Source of the DNA: Quisquiliibacterium sp.
Lineage (GTDB): Bacteria > Pseudomonadota > Gammaproteobacteria > Burkholderiales > Burkholderiaceae_E
Length of the DNA: 7,971 bases
Assembly (NCBI GenBank): GCA_023257915.1
Contig: JALRBB010000119.1
Coordinates: 1-7,971, forward strand
Direction: 5' to 3'
Shown: in pieces, positions 1-5,890 of the stretch
Position numbering within the stretch: the first letter of the stretch is position 1
Layout of the letters: every line of letters starts with the position of its first letter
Program-made: the position numbers and the translations under genes
Notes under the pieces: model-generated
The model's database searches: none
What the model saw: the letters and a program-made list of their open reading frames with translations, nothing else
Told to the model about the DNA's origin: nothing

Positions 1-416
1 GCCAGCTGCTGCTGACGCTCGGCCGGATACCAGAAACGATAGCCCTTGAGCGCCGCCATCAGCGCGCCGGCGACACCGGCACCGACCAGCGCGCGGCCGA
101 TCCACAGCGCGACGAAATCCTGCGCGAGCGCGAAGGTGGCGCAACCGGCTGCCGCGATCACCAGCAGGCTGGCGTCAGTGCGCCGAGAGCCGAAGCGGTC
201 AAGCGACACCCCCAGCGGCAGTTGCAGCAGCGCGAAACTGAAAAAGTAAGCGGACGACAGTGCGCCGAGCTGGGAATTGCTCAGACCGAATTCACCGACC
301 AGTTCCGGCGCGATCACCGCGTTGACCGATCGCAGCGCATACGACATGAAATAGGCGGCGCCGAAACAGGCGAACACCCGCAGCGCCATCGCGCCACGCA
401 GGAATTGGGAACTCAC
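1..416 (-). CDS. MFS transporter, N-terminal part (runs off left edge)
   Basis: Membrane transporter of the major facilitator superfamily; substrate unknown. About 138 residues are visible, beginning at a GTG codon (416-414). This start is supported by an AAAGGA ribosome site 8 nt upstream (425-430). It also overlaps the stop of the upstream lipoprotein gene as GTGA. Hydrophobic stretches near residues 12-36, 50-72, 82-100 and 105-125 fit the first four membrane helices. Between helices 2 and 3 sits the MFS signature loop GVSLDRFGSRR (residues 69-79, with the key Asp73). A second family-like stretch, GRALVGAGVAGA, follows in helix 4. The rest of the protein lies outside the window. The overlap suggests it is co-translated with the lipoprotein, but nothing in either gene names a substrate. 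Confidence 0.85.
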   Translation of the reverse strand, partial: MSSQFLRGAMALRVFACFGAAYFMSYALRSVNAVIAPELVGEFGLSNSQLGALSSAYFFSFALLQLPLGVSLDRFGSRRTDASLLVIAAAGCATFALAQDFVALWIGRALVGAGVAGALMAALKGYRFWYPAERQQQL

Positions 417-1072
417 TTCGATGATCCTTTGGCGGAAGCGGCCTCGCCTGCCGGCAGCGTTGGGCGGACCGCTTGCGATGATGCTCCGGAACTGCCCCCA
501 TCGAGCATCGGCATGGGCACCAGGCGGAATGACTCGATGAAGGTGCTCACCTGCTCGGCAGGTGTCGCGGACCCGATCACAACCCACTGATAGGCACGGG
601 TCCCCAGGCTCGCGAAGCCAGCGGTCATCTGCGCCGGTTTGCCGTTGACGCTGCCTTGCGCATCGACCCTGAGCGCGGGGGCGCGTCCGCGCATCACACC
701 AGCAGCATCCACCAGCATGACCGTGGTCTGCGTGACCTTCTCAGAGGTGGCGGCGATATTGCGCAGCATGCCGGCACGCATCGCAGCCAGCGCTGTCTCA
801 CGGGTGCCGGCCTCACCATCCGGCAGTTTGGCCACTGCGACCGTGAAGCTGGACTCGTCGACCCGGGCTCCCTGCATCGTCATTGGCACCGACAGATCCT
901 CGAGCCGGATGTCGCGAGTCATCGAGGCCGGTTTGCCGGGCAGCATCACGCGATAGTCGCCATCCGGGGCATGGACTTCGCGCCAGTTGAACTCAGGCGA
1001 ACAGGCGGCAAGCAGCGCGACTGCGAACACCACCGCACCTAGGATGCGGCACTTCCGCAGCGTCGGTTTCAT
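413..1072 (-). CDS. Predicted lipoprotein of unknown function
   Basis: A 219-residue protein with a clear lipoprotein signal. It has a basic N-terminus (MKPTLRKCR), a hydrophobic core, and the lipobox L-A-A-C with the lipidated cysteine at residue 24. The mature protein is therefore expected to be anchored in the envelope. The following part (about residues 28-185) begins with a stretch like APDGDYRVMLPGKP and looks like one compact soluble domain. The tail from about residue 190 is rich in Ser, Ala and Gly and probably disordered. I do not recognise a named domain; similar lipoproteins occur in Betaproteobacteria as far as I recall. Its start codon is 16 bp from the divergent DUF1840 start and lies inside a palindrome. 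Its stop overlaps the start of the MFS transporter, so the two are probably translated together. No good ribosome site is visible. Confidence 0.8.
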   Translation of the reverse strand: MKPTLRKCRILGAVVFAVALLAACSPEFNWREVHAPDGDYRVMLPGKPASMTRDIRLEDLSVPMTMQGARVDESSFTVAVAKLPDGEAGTRETALAAMRAGMLRNIAATSEKVTQTTVMLVDAAGVMRGRAPALRVDAQGSVNGKPAQMTAGFASLGTRAYQWVVIGSATPAEQVSTFIESFRLVPMPMLDGGSSGASSQAVRPTLPAGEAASAKGSSK

Positions 1073-1090
1073 CAGGTAATCTTATCTGAT
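1071..1090. promoter_or_regulatory. Near-perfect 20-bp palindrome covering both divergent start codons
   Basis: The sequence ATCAGGTAATCTTATCTGAT pairs with its own reverse complement at 16 of 20 positions. The mismatches are one G/T pair and the central pair. Its two ends include parts of the ATG of the minus-strand lipoprotein (1072-1070) and of the plus-strand DUF1840 gene (1089-1091). The gap between the two genes is only 16 bp, so there is no room for ordinary promoters between them. Either the promoters lie inside the neighbouring coding sequences or this palindrome is a shared control site. It could also be chance. Confidence 0.4.
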
Positions 1091-1418
1091 GCTCTACGAA
1101 TTCAAATCGCGTGCGACCGGCTCAGTGGTCATGACACAGAAAGTCGCAGAACGCCTGCTCGCCGTGATCGGAAAGCTGCCCGGCGAGACCGGCATCATCA
1201 CGGTGGCCCAGATGCCACAGGCGATCGCAGCCTTGCAGGCCGCGGTCGCAGCGGAACGCGCAGCCCCAGGGCGTGACGAACAGACCGAACAGGCTGAGGA
1301 ACAGGCACGCGAGCAGGGCCGACCGATTCCGGTCTCGCTCGAGCAACGCGCCTGGCCGCTAATTGACATGCTCAAGGCCGCTCTGGCAGGCGGCAAGGAC
1401 ATCACCTGGGGGGTCTGA
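1089..1418 (+). CDS. DUF1840 family protein
   Basis: A 109-residue small soluble protein. It matches the DUF1840 pattern as I know it: an N-terminal MLYEFKSRATGSVVM block, a GIITVAQMPQAIAALQAAV helix (residues about 36-54), a variable Glu/Gln-rich linker (about 62-78), and a C-terminal block with QRAWPLIDMLK and the closing GKDITWGV. The length is usual for the family. Function is unknown. The start at 1089 is fixed by the conserved MLYEFKS beginning. An AGG sits 12 nt upstream, so the ribosome site is weak. The family is, to my knowledge, mostly betaproteobacterial, which helps place the host. It is divergent to the lipoprotein gene and convergent with the YeeE/YedE gene. Confidence 0.88.
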   Translation: MLYEFKSRATGSVVMTQKVAERLLAVIGKLPGETGIITVAQMPQAIAALQAAVAAERAAPGRDEQTEQAEEQAREQGRPIPVSLEQRAWPLIDMLKAALAGGKDITWGV

Positions 1419-1435
1419 GTCTGGCTTGTCAGACT
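1418..1435. terminator. Small hairpin just after DUF1840 stop
   Basis: Arms AGTCTG (1418-1423) and CAGACT (1430-1435) enclose a 6-nt loop, beginning in the DUF1840 stop codon. It lies directly before the larger hairpin at 1437-1459. It may add to transcription termination or be chance. Confidence 0.35.
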
Positions 1436-1436
1436 G

Positions 1437-1459
1437 GGCGTCGCCATGACGGCGACGCC
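1437..1459. terminator. GC-rich hairpin between convergent genes, likely bidirectional terminator
   Basis: Perfect 9-bp arms GGCGTCGCC (1437-1445) and GGCGACGCC (1451-1459) enclose the loop ATGAC. The hairpin sits in the 49-bp gap between the DUF1840 stop and the stop of the convergent YeeE/YedE gene, where a two-way terminator is expected. No T-run follows on either strand, so it is not a textbook intrinsic terminator. Confidence 0.6.
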
Positions 1460-1467
1460 TCGCGGCA

Positions 1468-2574
1468 TCATTCCCGCATTAGCCGCCAGTAGTCGAGCTT
1501 CATCATCAACGCGGAACCAGCGACCAGTGACAGCAGCGTGATCAGCGAACCGACGGCCAGTGTCGAGATGCCGGACAGGCCCTGCCCGATCGTGCAACCC
1601 ATCGCGGTGATTCCGCCAAAACCCATCAGCACCGCTCCGAACAGGTGCCGCTTCAGATCGGTGGAATCCGGGAAGCTCTCCTCGCGGTAGGTTCCCGCCG
1701 AAATCGCATAGCCCAGCGAACCGGCGACGATGCCAAGCGCGGTCGCGATGCCGAAGGTGACATGGCGGCTGGTATCGCTCCAGAACATCAGTAACTCGAG
1801 CGTGTACGCGAACGGCGCGACCAGCGACAGCGACTCGGGCCGGTTGCCGGTGGTGGCAATGAACGCCTCCTCCAGCGTCTTCGGATGCTCCTGCACGTAG
1901 CCGAGGTGACCGGTCACATACCAGCCGCCGACGACCAGCAAACCCACGATCACTCCGCCCAGCAAGGTATCGCGGCGCCACACATGCCGGCTGGCCAGCA
2001 CGAACCCGAGCAGCGCCAGGCTCAGTAGCAATGGCAACCATAGCTCCAGGCTGCCCTGGGAGACGCCGGTCCAGCCGGAAACCAGTGTCGGGAGATCCTG
2101 CGATTTGTCGACCTTGAGGGACAAGCGGTCGAGAGTGCCGGCCCGGAAGACCCCGAACACGCCCTTGAGCGTGACGTACGCCGACACGCCGAGCACGACA
2201 AACACGACGAGGGATTTCAGATTGCCACCGCCGATACGGATCAGCGTCTTGCTGGTGCAACCCGACGCGAGCGTCATGCCAACCCCGAATAGCAGTCCCC
2301 CGACGATGTTCGAGGCCCAGACGATGTTGGACCCGGTGTAGATCGACTTGCGCACATCCACGATGCCTGCGAGTTGCATCCCCCAGACACCCAGGATGGC
2401 CACCGCGATCGCAAGCAACCACATCCGCATCCGGGTCCAGTCGCCCATGTTGACGATGTCGGACACCGCACCCATCGTGCAGAAGTTCGTCATGTTGCCG
2501 ATGAAGCCAAATATCGCGCCAAGCCCGAATCCGAGCCAGACAATCAGCGTCGCTGACGGCAATGCCTCTTCCAT
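1468..2574 (-). CDS. YeeE/YedE family sulfur (thiosulfate) transporter
   Basis: A 368-residue polytopic inner-membrane protein of the YeeE/YedE family. Characterised members (TsuA) take up thiosulfate, passing it through a pore lined by conserved cysteines. Three cysteine motifs are present: NFCTMG (Cys32), ASGCTSKTLIRIGGGN (Cys106) and FGGITAMGCTIGQGLSG (Cys327). Hydrophobic helices fill most of the length, apart from a loop around residues 130-160 that carries DRLSLKVDKSQD. The C-terminus ends shortly after a last helix. The start at 2574 has a strong GGGAGGAA ribosome site 3 nt upstream (2578-2585). It is the last gene of the minus-strand run, 138 bp after the dioxygenase gene. Its company (double TusA, dsrAB) supports sulfur import for oxidation. 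The exact substrate (thiosulfate or other sulfur species) is inference. Confidence 0.92.
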   Translation of the reverse strand: MEEALPSATLIVWLGFGLGAIFGFIGNMTNFCTMGAVSDIVNMGDWTRMRMWLLAIAVAILGVWGMQLAGIVDVRKSIYTGSNIVWASNIVGGLLFGVGMTLASGCTSKTLIRIGGGNLKSLVVFVVLGVSAYVTLKGVFGVFRAGTLDRLSLKVDKSQDLPTLVSGWTGVSQGSLELWLPLLLSLALLGFVLASRHVWRRDTLLGGVIVGLLVVGGWYVTGHLGYVQEHPKTLEEAFIATTGNRPESLSLVAPFAYTLELLMFWSDTSRHVTFGIATALGIVAGSLGYAISAGTYREESFPDSTDLKRHLFGAVLMGFGGITAMGCTIGQGLSGISTLAVGSLITLLSLVAGSALMMKLDYWRLMRE

Positions 2575-2712
2575 GCGTTCCTCCCGTCCCTTGTCTTATT
2601 CGCCTCGTTGAGCTCGTGCGGCCCGTTCACAGCGTCCGAGCGGACCTCGTGTTGAGTCACGCCCGCCGGCAGCCCATAGGTTAGCCGCTCACCGGTCGCT
2701 ACGGTAGATCCT

Positions 2713-3636
2713 TCAGACGACAAACGCGTCCCTCCACGATGCCTCGGTTCCACGGATCCGATCGAGATACCGGGCTCTGAGCACCACTCGCCTGCGGGCC
2801 TCCGAATCGACGAACCGGTCCCGCTCATGCAGCACGTTGTTGCAGACGATTGCCATCCCGGGCTCGAGCAGCAAGCTGTAGACATGCGCGCCTGCGGCAT
2901 CGAGCACCCGGGTCAGCTCAGCGACCGCCGCCTGGGTAACCGAATCTTCACGCCAGGCGATGCTACGGGTGCGGGCGGTATAGCGCATATGCAGATCTGA
3001 CCCTGCCCCAAAGCGGGAAAACACCGGCCCGGCTTGTTCGCCGCGCGCCTCGTCGCGCTCCGGGATCAACATCGCGTCGGCGGCGCTCAGCGCCTGCACG
3101 AAATGCGGATCACTGTCGCGCAGCAAAATATAGGCAATCTCATGATCGAGCAGTCGATTGCCGCCACCAGACTCGGCACGCTCCAGGCAGCAGAGCATCA
3201 TCGCGCCGATGCGACGCTCGGGCGGGTTGTAGTACCCATCGCTATGCCAGCGCATTGGTCGGTCGGTATAGGGGATGAACTCGCGCCGGTCGGCCTGCGC
3301 GCCCACGGTCAGCGTGCTGACGCCATCCTCGTCGGCGAGCCAGTTCGCGTCCAGGTTGTGCAAGCCGAGTTGGGTGCCGAGCCTGTGCGCCAGTTGCCGC
3401 TCTTGCCGGTGACCCGGGCCGGCGATCACCGCGATGTTGCAGCGCCGACAGCGTTCGACGATCGCGGCATGCTCGGCCGGGCTCAAAGCCGTCGGATCCC
3501 GCACCTCGACGACCAGTTCGCCAGCGTCTGCCGGCGCGACCGCAAGCTTCCAGTCCCGCCAACGCCGATACGCATCCGGATCGTCAAGATCGTACGGATC
3601 TGCGCCACGGCTCGCCTGTTCACGGGCGTGCGACAT
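2713..3636 (-). CDS. TauD/TfdA-type Fe(II)/2-oxoglutarate dioxygenase
   Basis: A 307-residue protein, close to the usual length of the TauD/TfdA family. These are cytoplasmic non-haem iron enzymes that use O2 and 2-oxoglutarate to hydroxylate a small substrate. The iron triad is visible: His131 and Asp133 in RWHSDGYYNPPE and His270 in CNNVLHERDRF. Arg281, 11 residues after the last His, is placed like the 2-oxoglutarate-binding Arg of TauD. The substrate is not evident. TauD acts on taurine, TfdA on 2,4-D, and relatives on gamma-butyrobetaine or trimethyllysine. The ATG at 3636 (MSHAREQ) lies 14 nt after the upstream stop. The frame is open further upstream, but that extension overlaps the previous gene and lacks family-like sequence. 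No strong ribosome site is seen. The sulfur neighbourhood suggests, but does not prove, an organosulfur substrate. Confidence 0.87.
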   Translation of the reverse strand: MSHAREQASRGADPYDLDDPDAYRRWRDWKLAVAPADAGELVVEVRDPTALSPAEHAAIVERCRRCNIAVIAGPGHRQERQLAHRLGTQLGLHNLDANWLADEDGVSTLTVGAQADRREFIPYTDRPMRWHSDGYYNPPERRIGAMMLCCLERAESGGGNRLLDHEIAYILLRDSDPHFVQALSAADAMLIPERDEARGEQAGPVFSRFGAGSDLHMRYTARTRSIAWREDSVTQAAVAELTRVLDAAGAHVYSLLLEPGMAIVCNNVLHERDRFVDSEARRRVVLRARYLDRIRGTEASWRDAFVV

Positions 3637-3650
3637 GCTGGAGAAACGGG

Positions 3651-4259
3651 TCAGTCGCCCGCCTGGCCGGCTCGGCGCGCCGGCTTCGGGTCGATTCCGA
3701 GCAGGCCGCGCATCGCCTTCACGACCACATCGGCGCATTCCGGACCCTCGACGGTCATCGCCTGGTCAAGCGCCCAGCGCCGGTCATCCGGATCGGACAT
3801 CGCGTCGGTCAGATGATTGCCGAACATGCGCAGCATGCCGAAATCCGGTCCCTCTTCGTCGAAGCCGCAGTCGGCATATTCGTCGGCCCGCCGGTTCAGG
3901 CGGTCGATGAACCTGGCCCGGTAGCCACCGGGAATCGGACCGAGCAGGTCATCGAAGCTGTCCTGCAGCAACTCGGCAACCCGGATCGTCAGCGCTGAGG
4001 TGAAGCGCTGGCGCCAGTCTCCCGGGTCATGCCGGTAGGCAATCCGGTCTGCGATGACAATCATCAGGCACAGCAACTCGGCGAGAACCAGCAGGTAGTC
4101 CTGTCCGGCTGCAATTTCGAAACGACCGTTGCGCAGGTTCTTCAGGCGCTGGTCGGCGGTGCGCCAGACAGTGGATGACAGTGCATTGGCGATCTGCTCC
4201 GGATCGCGGGGCGTGGCCTCGCGAAACCAGTGCGTCTTCAGGCGGATGCCGGGCTTCAT
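3651..4259 (-). CDS. Conserved-looking protein of unknown function
   Basis: A 202-residue, mostly helical, probably cytoplasmic protein that I cannot assign to a named family. The N-terminal part has KTHWFREATPRDPEQIA, with WRTADQRLKNLRNG after it. A hydrophobic helix around residues 54-70 (YLLVLAELLCLMIVIAD) is short for a membrane anchor and more likely a buried core helix. Residues 105-150 hold LGPIPGGYRARFIDRLNRRADEYAD and an acidic stretch. The tail is basic and low-complexity (KPARRAGQAGD). No metal or catalytic motif stands out. ATG 4259 is preferred over an upstream extension, because that extension overlaps the TusA gene and reads as Arg/Ser-rich shadow. The gene starts 7 nt after the tusA-tusA stop and ends 14 nt before the dioxygenase, so it is very probably in the same operon. 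Confidence 0.75.
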   Translation of the reverse strand: MKPGIRLKTHWFREATPRDPEQIANALSSTVWRTADQRLKNLRNGRFEIAAGQDYLLVLAELLCLMIVIADRIAYRHDPGDWRQRFTSALTIRVAELLQDSFDDLLGPIPGGYRARFIDRLNRRADEYADCGFDEEGPDFGMLRMFGNHLTDAMSDPDDRRWALDQAMTVEGPECADVVVKAMRGLLGIDPKPARRAGQAGD

Positions 4260-4266
4260 CGGCGAC

Positions 4267-4755
4267 TCACGACTTTCGAATGAAGAACTCCCAGTCGTGA
4301 GGCCCGACCTCGACGACCTCCTCGAGCCGGCAACCGGTCGCACGCGCCCAGCCTTCGACATCGGCGCGCGAGCCGGGGCAATTACTCGCCAGACACAGCA
4401 GCTCGCCACTGGCCATCGCATCGAGCACCTTCTTGGCCTCCAGGATCGGCCCCGGGCAAACCGATCCGCGCATGTCGAGCGACACGTTCGGCTCGAGTTG
4501 ACTGCGCCGCCCGCGCTGCAGGTAGTAACCGGTGTGCCCCCCCGACAGGCGCCGGGTTCTGACCACCGAGTTACCGGTTCGCTCGGCCCAGGTGTGCAGT
4601 TCCTCGTTGGTCGCCGGGCAATCGGAGATCAGCAGCAGGACTTCTCCCTCGGCGAGTTCGCCGACGATCTTCTTGGCCCCGATGATCGGCCCGGGGCAGC
4701 TCACCCCGGTCAGGTCGAGCGTCACGTCGGGATTGAGTTGCGGATCCTCAGCCAT
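4267..4755 (-). CDS. Tandem TusA-domain sulfur carrier protein
   Basis: A 162-residue protein made of two TusA-like domains; a standard TusA is about 80 residues. TusA proteins carry sulfur as a cysteine persulfide in the cytoplasm and, in sulfur oxidisers, pass it towards the DsrEFH/DsrC/DsrAB route. Each half has the active CPxP motif after a beta strand: LDLTGVSCPGPI (Cys20) and LDMRGSVCPGPI (Cys100). Both halves also keep a second cysteine in matching places, SDCPATNEEL (Cys46) and SNCPGSRADV (Cys126), where E. coli TusA lacks one. The halves are clearly related, so internal duplication or fusion is likely. ATG 4755 is chosen because GAGGA lies 7 nt upstream (4763-4767). An upstream ATG (4761) sits directly on that site, and a TTG (4803) would overlap the previous stop. 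It lies between the Cas6-like gene and the unknown protein. Confidence 0.9.
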   Translation of the reverse strand: MAEDPQLNPDVTLDLTGVSCPGPIIGAKKIVGELAEGEVLLLISDCPATNEELHTWAERTGNSVVRTRRLSGGHTGYYLQRGRRSQLEPNVSLDMRGSVCPGPILEAKKVLDAMASGELLCLASNCPGSRADVEGWARATGCRLEEVVEVGPHDWEFFIRKS

Positions 4756-4799
4756 CAGCATTTCCTCGTCAGTTTCCGGCGGCACGCGGCCGGCCGGGC

Positions 4800-5429
4800 T
4801 CAATCGATACCATGAATCGTCTTGTGCGGCAGGAACAACCCCCAGCCGAGATTCCTGTTCGGACCGATTCCAAGCCGCTGAACCCGTAGCGACTGCTCGG
4901 GCCGCAACTGGTGCAACACGACGCTTCCCCCCGAGGTCTGGCCGGCCGCGCCAGCCAGGTTGCGCATCCGGCCGCAGATGAAGCGTTGCGGCACGCCCAG
5001 ACGCTCGAGCAGTTCACGTGCTGCCTCCTGGTGCGACAACTCGTCCGGTGCGCCGGTGGCCACGAATGCGGCGGACAAGGTCGGAAAAGCTTCCAGCGGA
5101 CGGGAATTCACCGGCCCGAGTTGCAAGCGCTCGCCGTCGACCTCGAGCCAGACGCCCTGCAGCTGGCGGGCCTGCGCGGCCAGCCGCTCGGGCAGGCGCA
5201 GGCTCAGCTTTGCACGAGCCGACAGCAACAAGCCTCGCTCGGTCGCCGCGCCCCGGACCGGATGCAAGCCTACCGCAGGCTCCCCGGCCAGCCACCCGAC
5301 CGCGTCGATGAGCGCGCGCCACAAGGACAGTCCGTAGTCGCGAGGCAATCGTGACCCCGACAGCGCAAACACCAGATCGAGCATCGGCTCGTCGGCCAAC
5401 GCCAGGTCCGCACCGGCTGCAGCGTTCAT
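4800..5429 (-). CDS. Cas6/Cmx6-like protein without visible CRISPR context
   Basis: A 209-residue protein resembling Cas6 of the Cmx6 (subtype MYXAN) type. Cas6 proteins are RNA-binding endoribonucleases that cut CRISPR precursor RNA. The order of motifs fits: an N-terminal DLVFALSGSRLPRDYG strand-helix (residues 18-33), AVGLHPVRGA with His56 in the region where Cas6 has its catalytic His, a middle LPERLAAQARQLQG helix, RFICGRMRNLAG (149-160), and the C-terminal glycine-rich loop GIGPNRNLGWGLFLPHKTI (187-205), a Cas6 hallmark. Length is normal. It starts with an ATGA overlap on the stop of the 79-aa gene, so translation is coupled. The tusA-tusA ATG follows about 44 bp after its stop. No array or other cas gene is seen. 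Cas6 ancestry is well supported by motifs; activity and a non-CRISPR role are inference. Confidence 0.78.
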   Translation of the reverse strand: MNAAAGADLALADEPMLDLVFALSGSRLPRDYGLSLWRALIDAVGWLAGEPAVGLHPVRGAATERGLLLSARAKLSLRLPERLAAQARQLQGVWLEVDGERLQLGPVNSRPLEAFPTLSAAFVATGAPDELSHQEAARELLERLGVPQRFICGRMRNLAGAAGQTSGGSVVLHQLRPEQSLRVQRLGIGPNRNLGWGLFLPHKTIHGID

Positions 5430-5665
5430 GGCTGTTCGCCGCCCTGCGTCTGATCCTGATCCTGGGCCCAGCGGATCATCTCTTCACCCCACTGTCGCGC
5501 AGTCGCCGGATCGATATCGAAGACCGTGAAACGCTTGCCTTCGCGGATTCGCAGGCGCAACAGGCTCATGCCGCCGACCGCATAGTCGATCTGCTGCAAT
5601 TCGATTTCCTGGCCGCCGAGCGGTACGCGCAACTTAGCGAGCTCGGTTAACGTGAATTTGTCCAT
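5426..5665 (-). CDS. Small 79-aa protein of unknown function, first gene of the minus-strand run
   Basis: A 79-residue soluble protein starting MDKFTLTELAKLRVP. Its middle (IELQQIDYAVGGMSLLRLRI, residues 21-40, then KRFTVFDIDP at 44-53) looks like a small beta-rich fold. The helical tail (ATARQWGEEMIRWAQ) ends in a Gln-rich stretch. No cysteine and no catalytic motif are present. From memory, similar small proteins sit near dsr genes in other sulfur oxidisers, but I cannot give a family with certainty. ATG 5665 is chosen because GAGG lies 7 nt upstream (5672-5675). The open frame extends to 5851 but that part is Pro/Arg-rich non-family sequence. It is followed by the Cas6-like gene with a 4-bp ATGA overlap, and is divergent from dsrA across a 237-bp gap. 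Confidence 0.78.
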   Translation of the reverse strand: MDKFTLTELAKLRVPLGGQEIELQQIDYAVGGMSLLRLRIREGKRFTVFDIDPATARQWGEEMIRWAQDQDQTQGGEQP

Positions 5666-5729
5666 GGCGAAGCCTCGATTGGGCCGCCGCGGCAAGACGG
5701 CGTCCATAACCGATGCCGGGGATCGCCGC

Positions 5730-5746
5730 CTACCCCAATCGGGTAG
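5730..5746. promoter_or_regulatory. Inverted repeat in the dsrA divergent region
   Basis: Arms CTACCC (5730-5735) and GGGTAG (5741-5746) are separated by 5 nt. It lies in the 237-bp gap between the 79-aa gene and dsrA, 36 bp (centre to centre) from a second inverted repeat at 5763-5785. A regulator site is possible; the short arms mean chance cannot be excluded. Confidence 0.35.
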
Positions 5747-5762
5747 CAGCCCAGACACCATC

Positions 5763-5785
5763 TGGTCGGTAAGAATAGCCGACCA
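5763..5785. promoter_or_regulatory. Inverted repeat, candidate operator between divergent operons
   Basis: Perfect 7-bp arms TGGTCGG (5763-5769) and CCGACCA (5779-5785) are separated by an A/T-rich 9-nt centre (TAAGAATAG). Arms 16 bp apart with an AT-rich middle are typical of dimeric repressor or activator sites. The centre also holds the most promoter-like A/T-rich patch in this gap. It could serve the minus-strand operon, dsrAB, or both. No confident -35/-10 pair was found for either direction. Confidence 0.45.
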
Positions 5786-5874
5786 AGGGGGTGGAGTCCC
5801 ATCACGGTGCGCGATAGCATCAAACGGGGCATGCGCGAGTGCCACTCTCAATGCCTTCTTGCCAAGGCGAAAGA

Positions 5875-5890
5875 CCGGGTTGCCACCCGG
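5875..5890 (+). promoter_or_regulatory. Leader hairpin directly before the dsrA ribosome site
   Basis: Perfect arms CCGGGT (5875-5880) and ACCCGG (5885-5890) with the tetraloop TGCC would form a GC-rich stem in the dsrA mRNA. Its 3' foot is one nucleotide before the Shine-Dalgarno AGGAG (5892-5896). It could shape ribosome access or mRNA stability. Confidence 0.45.

Noticed and set aside
1094..2422. Long minus-strand open frame of 442 codons
   Set aside because: It is antisense to DUF1840 and out of frame with the well-supported YeeE/YedE gene, and its Arg-rich translation looks like nothing. High GC makes such frames common here.
2575..2712. Terminator or promoter in the gap before the YeeE/YedE gene
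   Set aside because: Only a short palindrome (GTCCG/CGGAC at 2634-2645) was seen, with a 2-nt centre too small for a hairpin loop, and no convincing promoter boxes.
3637..3738. Upstream extension of the dioxygenase
   Set aside because: It overlaps the end of the preceding gene and reads as Arg/Gly/Pro-rich shadow sequence.
4260..4421. Upstream extension of the 202-aa unknown protein
   Set aside because: It lies inside the tusA-tusA gene in another frame and is Arg/Ser-rich without family character.
4756..4803. TTG start for the double TusA overlapping the Cas6-like stop
   Set aside because: A strong GAGGA sits 7 nt before ATG 4755, and the extra residues add nothing to the TusA fold. The TTGA overlap is tempting but weaker evidence.
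5018..5354. Several plus-strand open frames across the Cas6-like gene
   Set aside because: Arg/Pro/Ala-rich antisense shadows with no ribosome sites and no recognisable domains.
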